Notes under the pieces: generated by a model
Database searches by the model: none
What the model saw: only the letters and a program-made list of their open reading frames with translations
Told to the model about the DNA's origin: nothing
Program-made: the position numbers and the translations under genes
Origin: Synura sp. LO234KE
Lineage: Eukaryota; Sar; Synurophyceae; Synurales; Mallomonadaceae
Assembly: GCA_015143735.1 (NCBI GenBank)
Contig: VKHC01000248.1
Coordinates: forward strand, 1-14,696
Direction: 5' to 3'
DNA length: 14,696 nucleotides
Shown: positions 1-12,000 of the stretch, one piece after another
How the letters are laid out: every line of letters starts with the position of its first letter
Position numbering within the stretch: position 1 is the first letter of the stretch

Positions 1-3000
1 AGTCTCAAATGCTGGCATTTAGGACCAGACGGGAATTTGCGAACGAGCTCGATGCTTCCGTTAGCCAAAGAAAACGATAATTTCATCGACCATACGTGGT
101 TACCCACGGCAGATATAAGGAGGTGGGCACACTAACTGTTGGGCCCTCTCGCCTGGAAATCAAACTCATTGATTGTTTTCCTTCTAGAAGATATTACTAC
201 GTATGAGCGTTCACGAGTATGTACTCCATCGTCTGATTCTTTTGGGCTCCCGTGTTTTTCTCTCTTAGAATATTGCTCACATCCTACACATTGCTCCTCT
301 CCTCTAATATATCTCCACTAGCATTGAAATTGATGACACGGAATAACTATCTGCACGTCATAATTTTCGACTTCTTTTGACCGCGTGGATCTGTACGGTC
401 CTGTCTCCTGTGTCGTGTGTCTTATCAGGGTGGTTGCCTTGTCGGACACGGAACTGCCAGATGGATTGGTAAGAAAGAGTAACGTTCACACTGTATCGTG
501 TCATGTTCATGTCCCCCTGTCCTGTCCTGTCCTGTCCTGTGACCGCAGACACATCGCCAGTGTTTGTATATATTTGAGGGCGCCGAGCCCGGGAATCTAA
601 ATGCCTCCAGCAATGCTGCAGCGCCAGGTAATGGATTGGGTGTAGGACGTTAGGAAGGGCTAGTATGAGATGTCATACAACTCAAATTGGACGAGAACTC
701 TTTAAAATTATCAGTGTGTGGAGGTTATTTTATGTGTTAAGGACATTGTGTTTGTTCGTATCATGCGCACTGTATGAAGCGAACCAATATGTTGAACTTC
801 AATTGGGCCCTGAACTCTGATAACCATTTGTTGTTTTATGAGGAGAACATGAGAACTCGGTTACTGTTTACTTCGCTAAGGGGACTCGTATGTCCTGAAG
901 TTAGAGGAGGAACGGTATCGAGACGTGTCACATCGCCATTTTGTTATAAAAGCAGTTCATTGAAGTTGGTCGGTCGGGTGGGATTAAGCTTTGTTTATGT
1001 CATTGTTCTCAAATTGTGCTCAACAAGTACTCGTTTGTTTTTACGGAATCTATGTTTGTCAGCTGGTAGCGGCACTCTCGGACCGATCATTCCGTTGGAG
1101 TTGCGACAGACAATCCCGTTGAGGCTGGAGAGTGGGTCCAGGGTCACCCGGATTGTACCCTACACAAAAGGTCGAGCGGAGGAGTGCGGGATACTGATTT
1201 TGCTTGGGAGAGTTTTATTCATCACAATATTATTCCGCAAATTATAAGAATATAGGGACATCTGTGAAATATCTAATTCCGCTGCCAGTCTACTCCAATC
1301 TAACACTCATGCAATTGTATTCAGGTTTTATCTTGATTGGGTTGGCGGGCTACATGTCTTTCTTCGAGAGGACGGACGATAAGAAAGAACCCTACTCTGA
1401 ATTCAAGTCCATTATGGTACGTGAGGCTACACTTGCATGCAATTCCTCGAGCACTAATAATTATAGCGAATTTGAGTGGTCTGTGATGTAATATTTGATA
1501 TATGATGATACCTGCTGGGAGTGTGCCATTTGTTACGCTTTCCGCGCCTAATTACCTCTTATATGATACGCAACTAAGTAGCTGAAAATTAGATAGAGAT
1601 ATGGGATTGTCGTATACCGTCGCAGAGGCTGGTTCCACTGTCCAGCAATATGGTGCCCATGCTGAATAATCCGTTTCGCCTGATGTGTCCCTGTCATCGC
1701 TGGTTGTAACTGCCCACTGTAGTTGGGCACGGAATCGATCCTGGGCGGGACTGTATTGCCCTCCGAAGAGAGGGTCGCCGTGCTCACGGAATCTAGCAGG
1801 CTGCTCACGATGGCTCTAGGGAATCTGGAGAATCTCACCAACCAGGGAATGGGTAAGCGTTTGGAGCACTAGCTTGTATTTTATTATCGGAGTGCAGTGG
1901 TGGAACAGTTCAGTAGGATACTACTACTGTAGTTAACTGAACTGTACGTCTGTACGTATCTGGCCTAACGTAGGGGCCGAGAATCAGCGGGAAGTCACCG
2001 GCACCGACCTTTGCTTCGGCGGCTTCCACAAGGGGCAGATCGTGGGCGCTGACGTGGCGCAACAACGCCCCGTGATTGTTTCCATTTCAAACGTGCGAGC
2101 GCCTGATCCCTGACATGTGTAGGGCAGCACGCAGTTGTCGTAGGAGATAGACGTCATTATTTACCTTGGCATTATACTTGAAATATCGGTTTTTAAGGAT
2201 TATAAAGTACTTGCTTATGGTGCTGTGAACAACGCATTTGTATTTTCATCCCGATTCATCGACAGCTCGACTAGCTTCTAAATTGATGTGGTGTGTCGTT
2301 GATAAATTCTTGTTTAGGACCACACGACACGTGTCTGGAACTTTGAGACCATGCGCTGTGACTTGGTCCACGACTTCCGGTCCGATGACTTGGCCGCTGT
2401 CGCCGTCTACTATACTGGATTTCAGGTGGGCATCTCGTGTGCATATATCATTCCACTGTGTAACCGCTCTGGAACCAATCGCTGTCACCTTTTCACGCTG
2501 AGGTGCACTTGAATGTAGTGAAATACTTGACGGTTACCTTTGTGCACACAAAATGGTCATAACGCATTTCTAACCGACGCGATCGACGATAGACCCTCGT
2601 AGTCATTGACATTTTCACTGATGTTGCCTGGCGCAGGTCTTGATTGCTTTTAAGGAGCGAGTTCGTCTGTACAACCTACTTTTGGATCGTCTGAAGGTAC
2701 AGTTCGTTGCTTCTCGATCATTTCCTTGTAGATCGTCATCCACCGCCGTGACAATAATATTAGCGATTACTTTGCGAACCCCAGCCATCGATCCCTTGTA
2801 ATCTTTTCACATTATTTTCATTGGACTTTGGTAGAATGAGAAGCCGTTCCGTTCTCTGCTCCTACGGCTATCCACAGCACAGCGCTTTCAATATAGATTA
2901 TCTGTTCTTAGCGCTCCCACATATATTCCGACAAATTCTTTTATCTTACATTCATGCCCTTGTCATACTGGCTCTATCTCACTTAGCCAATAAATTAAAT

Positions 3001-6000
3001 AATCATCCGATAGCCTGATCGTATTATCCCCTTCTTTCTGTTCTAATCAGTTATTCAAAGAGACCATTATCAAGGGCTGCAAAGAGTTGAAGTTCTCTAA
3101 CGGCGGTCAGTTCTTCGCAGCCGCCTCGACGATCAACGTGATGGTTTTCGACACCAAGACGTTTCAGCAGGTGGGTTAGCGAGTCTAGGTCTGGCCTATC
3201 GCCTACCGCCTATTATACCACATGTAGTTAGTTTACAGATTGGGATTCACTTCGCCTTGACATTTACTTAAAGTTTCATGTTTCGCTTCAATATTGCAAT
3301 CTAGTCCGTTATTTTCCAGTATCTTAATTTTTGAGGAACAATAACTTAGCTGATTCCAATATGTTCATAGCAGAGCGTTTACACTTGAATATGATTACTC
3401 TACTTCGCTGATTTTTCCGTTCCACACCACCAAATTTCGCTGGCCATTTTCCCACGTCATCGCATCTCCACTCTATGTCCATGTCACTGATGGATGCGCC
3501 TGTGTACATACAGTTGGTGAGCTTTCAAGGCCATATGATGGCGGTGAAGCGTATGGCGTGGGGTCCTGGAGACCAGGTAAACTACCGGCCAGTCGGTGTG
3601 GTTAGTGATTGTTATAACCGCTCGATTAATACAGAAAATATTTACAACCAACGGGTGGGGTCCTGACCGATAATAGCTTGTATATAGATTTTACCTGCGG
3701 GGAGATAAGTTTACAGCATGCTTTTAACGAATGTTCCTCAGGTCTTGTTTTCAGCTGGAGGAGAAGGGAATGTGTACGGATGGTCGTTGCTTAGCGATCA
3801 GAGATTGGATGTAATTGCTTCATCTGGTCGCACTGCTGGAATCCTCGGTAATATTACTTAGACTGACAACTTTTGTGCTAAATGATCTGATTAAAATTTA
3901 TTATATCTAGATCATAATCTTGCCTTTATTTTTTATCTGTATTTGATATACCATTTACCGTAATTAGGATTGGCAATTGATGGAGGAAATTCCGCTATGA
4001 TTGGAGCTCTCGGTACTGCCAGCCTCTCTGAGAAAGCCCGGGCTGCGGCGGAGTGGGCGGACGATCCTGACCATCCGGACCGACCGATACTCGTGAGTCG
4101 AACTTGAACTTGAACTCGTCCTTTACTGTCGTTGTCGTGTTGAGGTGCATGCATCCGTCTACGTTGTTGTTCTCACGTTGGTTGTCCGGTGTGTACGTAC
4201 GCAGGGCAACGCAGCGATCATCTCGACGAGAGATGGGACAATTAAGATCGCCGAATGGACGCTTCAAGGTACGTATCACCGGAGATAAAAACGATGGAGT
4301 TCCAAGAGTAAACGTTGCGTTTCTCGTCGTGGTTCGGTATGGACAGACTCCCGCGGCGTGACCAGAGACGCGCGCTCCAAGACACTGACCGTGAGCTCGG
4401 ACGGCAGGATATCTCTCACAGTCCTGCAAATGTCCGCGGACCGAATGTTTGTATTCGCGGGGACCAATACCGGTGCCTTTCGGGTGTATGCGTGGCCGTT
4501 GGAGGAGGTGAGCGGCGGCGTAGCGTTTATAATAGAGGGTGGCGCGAATTGATGTGGTTTCACCTCGAGAACAAGTTTCGTCATAATTCGTTGACAAACG
4601 AGGAATTCCCCCTTCATTAATCTCATTTTAATTCATCAGTCGCGATCCCATCTTTCATCGTATACATTTTTAGGGCGGTTTCGTGGAGATGTTGGTTCAC
4701 AGTTGTCCTGTGGTCGATCTCCGCGAATCTCCGTCTGGTAACACGGTGTTATCCGTGGGTGAAGACGGTTCCATATTCGTGCATGTAATTTTCAAAGGCG
4801 ACAACACTGCCTATGCCACCACTGTCGACGCGATCGATATCTATGGAGCGGATTCGAGCGATCGATTGGTGAGTGCGATGCAGTGGTGGTGGTCACGAAG
4901 GGTTAATATTATGACACGCCTTTTAGACTTGTTTTGTGTACTTTTGTAGAGTTCAACTGCAACCGCAACATGTAATGAATCTAATCTGGTGCTTGAAAAT
5001 AACGTTCGTTTGTCATGCTTCTCACTCGGCAACTACTCGACGATCTTCAACTTCAACATCAGTACAATTCGGACGTAAGTAAATCGACTAATTTGAGCAA
5101 TATGCCAGTACATTTTCAATATAACCATACACATAAACGAAACAATAAATTTACATCATGTAATCACTATCTTTTAAACTCACCACGCAATCAGTCATTC
5201 TTACGATTTGGCATGTTGGATAAATTGTTGAATGTTTATATTCATGGATTTGGCGTGTTGAATCAATTGTTGAATGTTTATATTCATGTAACAGGTGTTA
5301 TTCGTGGCCGCGGAAGACGTGGAGGAACACGTTCACGAGGTACCTATGCCCTCATACTGATGGCTGCTATATTGTTTGCACGTAAAGCGTTGGCGTAAAT
5401 CGGTTATGTCATCTTGTGTATGTGCACATAACCTCAGGTGGCCGAGCTGCAGAAAAAAATAGAGGATATGTCTACGAAGCACACTTTTCTAATGCATCAA
5501 AAGGAGGGAATGCTCGCTGGTAAGCATGTTGTTCATTGTAGAGCGCTTGTTGCTTGTTCCTTGTATATGGATTATTCATATGTGCGATCCGGAGTATGGT
5601 GACGGACAAGCTGTTGTACGTACATTTCGTACACTCTATTTTTGTTGGTAATTATAGTTCGTTTCTGTTCTTACAATCTCTACATCCGTTACGTTCTGAC
5701 ATTGTGTGCAGACGAAGTTCGCCGTTTGACGGAACAAAATGAAGTGCTGCTGAATATCGAAAAGGAGAGATATGAACAGGTGAGCTGACGAGGAATCGGC
5801 ACATTACTATATATATCTCACGTTTTGGAGCGGCCTCCCCGTCCCAACAACTTCTGCGATCGGAAAAGTAGCTCTGAGGGGTGCTTTGTTGACCTGGTTT
5901 GCTATGTTGTTCTGTGTAATCTCATCTAAGTTTATTTTTTAATATAAAATGACCGCCTGTTACAAGTATGCCTCCAGTAGTGTAGGCTACTATGCAGTCA

Positions 6001-9000
6001 CTGTCCTACCGTTTTGCCTTGTTTGCTCCCATAGATGCGCCGAGACTATGACGCTAGGATAAACAGTTTGCTGAATACAATCGAAGCCAAGTCCACCGAT
6101 CATGTCAAAGTACGTAGACGAGCGGCGGAAGCGGATCGATGGATCTGTCGATTACTTGATGTACTTAGTGCATATGAGCGCTTTGGTGGTCGTATGAATG
6201 GATGGCGATGCAGTGGCAGATATTGAAACTTGGCTTTACTCGATGCAGTGGCAGATATTGAAACCTGCCTTTACTCGTTATTTCCTCAGATTACGTCCGA
6301 GTTAGAGAACCGTTACGAGCACAAATTAGCCAACCAACTCGACCGGTAAGAACGCGTGCTATTCTTTACTGAATCCTGTTGTTTGCATGTGGTTGCGAAG
6401 AACGTAGCCTTATTTTATCGCAAGGGTACGATAGACATGTGTGAGCTACCTATCATAGAAACAGAAATAAGAATTAAATAGGCCTGAGCACTTGACATAT
6501 ATTTGCAACGGCTTTGATTTGGATACTCGACTCGGGTACAAATAACGACTCCATCTGGAATTGTGCGCGATATTATGTTTTGATATTTCTGATATTTATG
6601 ATTTGGAGGAAGAGAAGCAACACAGGATTAATTAGTGGGTAGTTGATCGGAATCACAAAGGTGTCGCTGCAATAACTAATATCGTTCCATCATCCCTGCT
6701 GATTACGCTGTTATCAGTTACGATCGATTGAGTGAGGAAATGGAGCTGTTGAAGCAGCGCTGCGATGGTCTACTCGCTAAAGAACGCAACGAATACGAGA
6801 AACAACTGGTGGACCTGCGCACTGATGTAAGTCGGAAGAAATCTTGCTATGCTGTCGATAGTGATGATCGTGCTCAGCGTAGAACTTTTGAGCATGATAT
6901 TGAACCCCTTTTAAAGTGATGATATTTTAAATAGTTAAGAAAGTTCTGAAACCATTTCATTGAAGACGGCTTACCCTTGAACATTTTCCCAACAAACAAT
7001 ATCACTCAATATAAATGTTTTCTGTATGGCGAAACGTTGTTGTGACAGGCCCGTCAGCGAGAGAAGCGTATGCGACAGGACTACAAACGAATCCGAGATG
7101 AGCGGTTCGTGGCCACCTTTCTCGCTTAATTTCAGATATGTTTCTAAACACGAGTCTCTTGTTACGCTATTCATTACTTTCATGGGACAGGACATACGAC
7201 GAGAGCGCCTTCAAGGAAGTGTTAGATCAGCAAGAGGAGGAGTACGAGGATGAGCTTCGACAACTCATAGCCGCTGCCGAAACTGAACTGAAAAGTGCGA
7301 TGGGTAGCACTCTATCTACATCTTTTACTGGTTCCCTATTTATTCATTGATGGGGAAGTGCGCACACTCTTGTTTGATTCATTCTGATTTGGGTTGTTTC
7401 ATTGTTACTTATTTTGTAGATGAGCGAGAGAACATAACTAAGTTAAGGACACTCGTACAAACAAAGAACACGAAGCTCGACCAGCTGAAAAAGAAGCTTC
7501 AGGTATTACCTTCGTATTTCCAAGTAGATTTTATCCTAACTATACTTCATCATTTATTCGTAATAGGAACTGACACTAGCATCGAAGCAGCGACAGACGT
7601 TGCTGATAACGGAGCGGAAGGAAAGGCAGCGGCTGCAGGTACGGTGGATGTGAATAAGTTCTCTATGATAGTGCTGATTGTTTGATACCTCGAGCGTAAT
7701 CAAAGGATCTTTGGTTTCATGATTGTACTAGGGGATCTAGTAGTACCATGCGTATTGTATTTTATACCATTTCGATTATTGAATTTCTTGGTTGCTTAGT
7801 TTTTTACTGGAAATGAATATTGACCAAATTATTAAATTTTGAGTTCTTAATGGTCTGTGAATATGTGAATTGAATTCTTGGTTAGGATACGATTGAGCAC
7901 TACAAAAAGAATCTTCTAGAGCGTGAGGAAGCACTTGCCGAGAAGGAAAAGGTAGCTAACTGTTTGTTTTTGAAGTGGAGTACTGCTGATGATACTGTGA
8001 TTGGATCACCACAATTTTTGGATAGCCCTCACGACTAGCAAATATAGAATTTTAGCGCGATAGATTGGTGTTGGCTACAGATGCTGTTTTGGTCCATGAG
8101 AATACGATTAGGTTTCGCCATATTCACTCCTACACTCTCCTTGTTGTAAATCTAGGTTATCCTGGACCTGCGTAACTCTACTAGGACATTGGAGAATTTC
8201 AGGTACACTACGGATGAGCACGTGAGGCTTCCGGTAGAAATATGTGATTGACTACTATGCAATGAGAGTGTATAACGAATAACGGCTATTTGCAAGAATG
8301 AGTCGTCCCTTTCAATATGAATAATACTTCATACGTAACAAATCTGATTCGATCATCATGTGATCTGATTCCACTGTAGATTTGTGTTAGATCATCGCTT
8401 GCAACAGTTGATGGCGGAGCGTGGCCCACTCACAAAGCACATGGAGGGTCTGGAGCATCACATTCGGTAAGAAAGGTTTCATGTAAACCATGGGAGACAA
8501 CTACTTAGTAAATCTTGATCAATCCAATTGAGCGCGTGTGTTTACTGAAAGGCAAGATAAGCGGTTACCCAGCGGAAGTAAATTATCTGCTCTACAATAC
8601 TTGCTTTTACATCATATTTCGAATCTTTTGAAATTTATTGATTCAAAGCGCTTTACCAACAACCACGCAGTTCTTGTACTTTACCTCCTCTACTAGTGAC
8701 TACAACATATCTCATATCTCGTGCCCTGTCCTGTAATCAAACACATGCATAGATATATTGAAACACATAGACTATTCGCATTCAAAGAACTAATCGCAAC
8801 GACCGTATGAATGTTAGCACGATGTATGAGGAGCTTGTGAAAGAGTTCGATGAAAAGAAGAAGACAGACCGACAAACGGAGCTCAAGGAAATGAAGATTG
8901 CGTCATATCTGCAGGCGAGGTTTCTCACTATAGAATCACTAGGATAGCCTAGATCGCATCCTCCCCCGTTCCCCTGCTTATTTTTTGAGAGTTTTACGCA

Positions 9001-12000
9001 GATTTAGATTAGGTGATTAGATCTCATTCGTTGTATTCCCAAAACCCTTTTTAACTGTCTAGTCATCACTAGTGCGAACTTAAATCCTTTCCTCCTAACT
9101 CCTCTTGATATTCAACATTTTCATCGCTTTAATATGTCTGTATGTACGTACGTTATGTCTGTAGGAAGTAGAGCGCCTGAGGTACCAGCAGCGCCAGAAA
9201 GATTTGTACATCGCCTCGTTTAAGAGAGAGTTAAGCAACGCTGTGGGCGCTCAAGGTATAGATATTTACATGTGTATATGTACGTATTGCACACTACTCT
9301 AGAAGGCTAGTATTAGTTCTTGCGAATATTCGAGAGCGGCAGAATAAACGATTTGTCCAAGGATTTATGTGAATAAAGTGCTAGTGGTCGTTTATTGTCT
9401 TGGATAACACATGAGGATTTATAATAGTGAAAGCACAAGACGGCGGAATCCATGTCGCACTTATGTATTGCCAATCGCTCCATTTTATGTTGTTGACTTT
9501 TCGCTTATGGGGATGCTTCTTCGTGACAGGAGGTCCCAAGGAGGTGGAGCTTGCTGTGAAGGCCTTATATAAGAAATATGTTCGTGGGGAGTCTGTAGGG
9601 GTCAAGCATGGAGAGGCGGGGGGCAGTGGCGTCGTGGCAGATGACGGGGTGAGATGAGTCGAGCCACTTGAGAGTTCACACGCTGTAGAAGCAGTGACTG
9701 TGAACCAAATGATTCAGGGTTCATTATTTTATCATGAAAGGCACTATGGTGGATCCAATCACGGACGAGTCATTCATTTGCGATTTTTTCCATCAGTTGA
9801 AATTTTTCTTTCAACTTTTCTGGTTTCGTAGTGTTTGGAAGTGGTATCTTAATGATAAACGAGATCTTGCTATTTTACATAGTTCTCAATATTTCCATTA
9901 TAGTAAAGCTATGCCTCATTTCTCTTTGTCTCTTCAGGATCTAGAGTTTATGTCCCGACTGAAGGACTCTGATGACGAATACGGTAAGTGTCGTTTCATG
10001 GAGTGCTATTGAGATTGATTACTGCGCTATGATATCGTTGACTGTTAATTGTAACGGATATGTGTACAAATGTTTGTCGACGGATGCAGGCGGAGACGGG
10101 TTGGGTCGCGCCAAGGGAAGCGTGGTGATAACGGACAACAACTCCCTTGGGAACAAAGACAAGACGGAGCTTCAGAAAGGCGGAGGCGGTGGAGGAGCCA
10201 GAGACCTTGAATTCTATGAGGCGGCTCAAGAAGCTGAGAGGTGAGGACGTTGTTCATACGGATACATCTACCCTCCAATCCATAAGCTTTCTCTTACATT
10301 GAATTGGTATATGTCGGGTACTATCATCTTTTATTTTTATTTTTTATGACAACAATTATTATTGTTCTGACTCGGTGAACATGTGTGATGTGTGATTTGT
10401 GCTCTAGGCAAAAGCAATTCGCTGAGCGCCAGGCTCACAATCTGCGTCACCGCCTCAACACTACAAAGGAAGAGGCGAAGCGAATTAATCACAATCGTTT
10501 GATGGAGAACAGTCACTTGGTGTTCCAATGCAACGATCTCAGAAGAGAAGTGAAACTGCTCAATCGACAGGTGGGTCGGATCGACTGGTCACGCCTTACG
10601 TATATGGATGTAAGCACATTTCGATAGTGGTCACTTGCTAGGAAGAGTACTAATGTCGTAGTCATTGCAAGATAATGGGTAGCCATCTCTTCCCCCTTCG
10701 TTATGTTGCAACCCTTCCCATCCTTCCTGTCTTCCTTTCCTTCTATGAGCCAGACGCCTATTCTACCTTTCTCTCTTTCACCCCCGGTTCCAACGTCGCA
10801 TTCAGTTGGACGCTTTACGTCAGAGAGAAGCCGAAGCGTTACGACTTTTGCGTCGAAGTCGATCGACACTGGGCGAGTCTGACAACAGTAAGATAGGCGA
10901 CGAGCAAGCCGGAGAAGTGGTGGAGGAAGAGTCGAGCAGCCTACTCGCTCCCAGGTGACATACTGTAGGTGTAGGGAATAAATATACCGACGGCGTTGTG
11001 TACATAGCGGAGCGATTGCGGACTCGCTTTAACGAAATTTGAATTTCATTTATTTATTCTGTAAGCGCTGAACAATTGGTAATATATATACGATTGAATT
11101 CTTATATAAGTAAATGTGTTATTGCACTATTGGTTGATTCGAAAAGCTTCCTGGATCGAGTGGAGAAGAAGATGACGTCAGCGAATGGGAGGCCGCTGGG
11201 ACACCCGAGTCCCCTCCCCAACCCATTCAAAAGAGAGTCTACTCCGCAGGATGGAAAGCGCAGCAGCTCGAGTGCGCACGGCCCCAAGAGAACCATTTCG
11301 AACCCATTGGAATCCTCAGGTATACAAGTCACAGGACTTGAACAGATAATATCTTAAAATGCACCATGGGAACTATCAACACAAGCCTTGAATCAGATTT
11401 GGGAGAATGTGCGGTCTGATCTGTATTTACACGATCTAAAAAGTTTCCTTATATGAGTTTCCTTATTACGTAAGTGGTTCAATTGGAGCATACGTTACCA
11501 TCCATTGAAGTCTCTACATATTCGTAAGGGGAAAATATCCATTAACGTGACCTTGTCACGAGACCTTTACGTACATAATGCTTTCGTGTGTCTACTAAAT
11601 AAGTCTCTTAATATAATTGTTTACGTGGTCGTTCGTCCATTCACATATCATATCCTAGCCTATTCGTATCATAATAAATCCCCACGTGTGTTGCAATTTA
11701 AATGGTGGTTGATCGCAGAGGCGAACTATCAGCAGATCAGCAAGAGCGCTCAGCAGTTGGCGCTGGACGCTCTCAGGCAGCCTGTACTGGTACGTGCCTT
11801 CGTAGTCTAACACATGAACATTACAGTGAGGAAGGGAGATGCTATATTTGTCGACAGATATATGGATTGCTGTGACTTTATCGAGTGACTGTGTTCCGTA
11901 TTGGTGGTGATGTGTTTGTATGTAGGCCAAGTCTTTGGGTGGGTTAGAATGGAAAGGAGGGATATCTCTGTCCGGTAGTGTACAGTATGGCTCCTCGGCG

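Larger units (their letters stand above)
1..4868 (+). other. CFAP57: Exons 1-16: WD40 beta-propeller part of CFAP57
   Basis: Residues 1-564 of the visible protein. Blade-like units can be followed: HTWLP at residues 31-35, running across a phase-2 junction into RRVVALSDTEL; a strand reading GFILIGLAGYMSFFER; LPSEERVAVLTESSRLL; VWNF with Trp 237; KELKFSNGGQFFAAAS; a GH-type unit (FQGHMMAVKRMAW); SAGGEGNVYGWS with Trp 361; STRDGTIKIAEWTL with Trp 442; FRVYAWPLEE with Trp 495; and SVGEDGSIFVHV as the last strand pair. This order matches the second half of the double propeller of animal CFAP57. Short low-complexity stretches (ASSNAAAP near the exon 3/4 junction; EKARAAAEWADDPDHPDRP in exon 13) look like loops. 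In the family this end is thought to sit on the axoneme near the inner-arm bases. The first propeller lies mostly upstream of the window. Confidence 0.9.
5295..9255 (+). other. CFAP57: Exons 17-31: central coiled coil of CFAP57
   Basis: Residues about 565-956. The sequence is rich in Glu, Lys, Arg, Gln and Leu with heptad-like spacing, starting at VLFVAAEDVEEHVHE (exon 17) and VAELQKKIEDMSTKH (exon 18). Family-specific blocks occur in order: RYDRLSEEMELLKQR, EYEKQLVDLRTD, RENITKLRTLVQTKN, ENFRFVLDHRLQQLMAERG (animal form close to KFVLDYKIKELKKQIEP) and KDLYIASFKRELSNAV. Exons are very short (45-127 nt). Known for the family: this rod extends along the axonemal repeat. Two acceptors are poor in pyrimidines or oddly placed, the one before 8788 among them, but only these keep the frame and the homology. 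Confidence 0.9.

Noticed and set aside
774-1247. A 157-codon open frame covering intron 3, exon 4 and part of intron 4
   Set aside because: Only the middle part (1063-1170) matches CFAP57; both ends are explained by phase-1 introns.
1502-1585. Possible C/D box snoRNA in intron 5 (ATGATGA ... CTGA)
   Set aside because: Box spacing is plausible, but flanking bases do not form a convincing terminal stem, and no guide match to rRNA could be recognised.
3995-4597. A 200-codon open frame on the - strand
   Set aside because: It lies opposite exons 13-15, whose + strand translation gives clear WD40 repeats. The antisense peptide has no recognisable family features.
4950-5074. Longer extra exon between exons 16 and 17
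   Set aside because: An exon starting at 4950 would end in phase 2, and a start at 4952 meets a stop in frame. Only the 12-nt piece 5063-5074 fits the flanking phases.
10806-10959. Gene ending at the TGA after exon 36
   Set aside because: The phase-2 donor joins cleanly through eight further exons with consistent phases and a further coil that resembles the CFAP57 C terminus. A truncated isoform remains possible and is listed as a finding.
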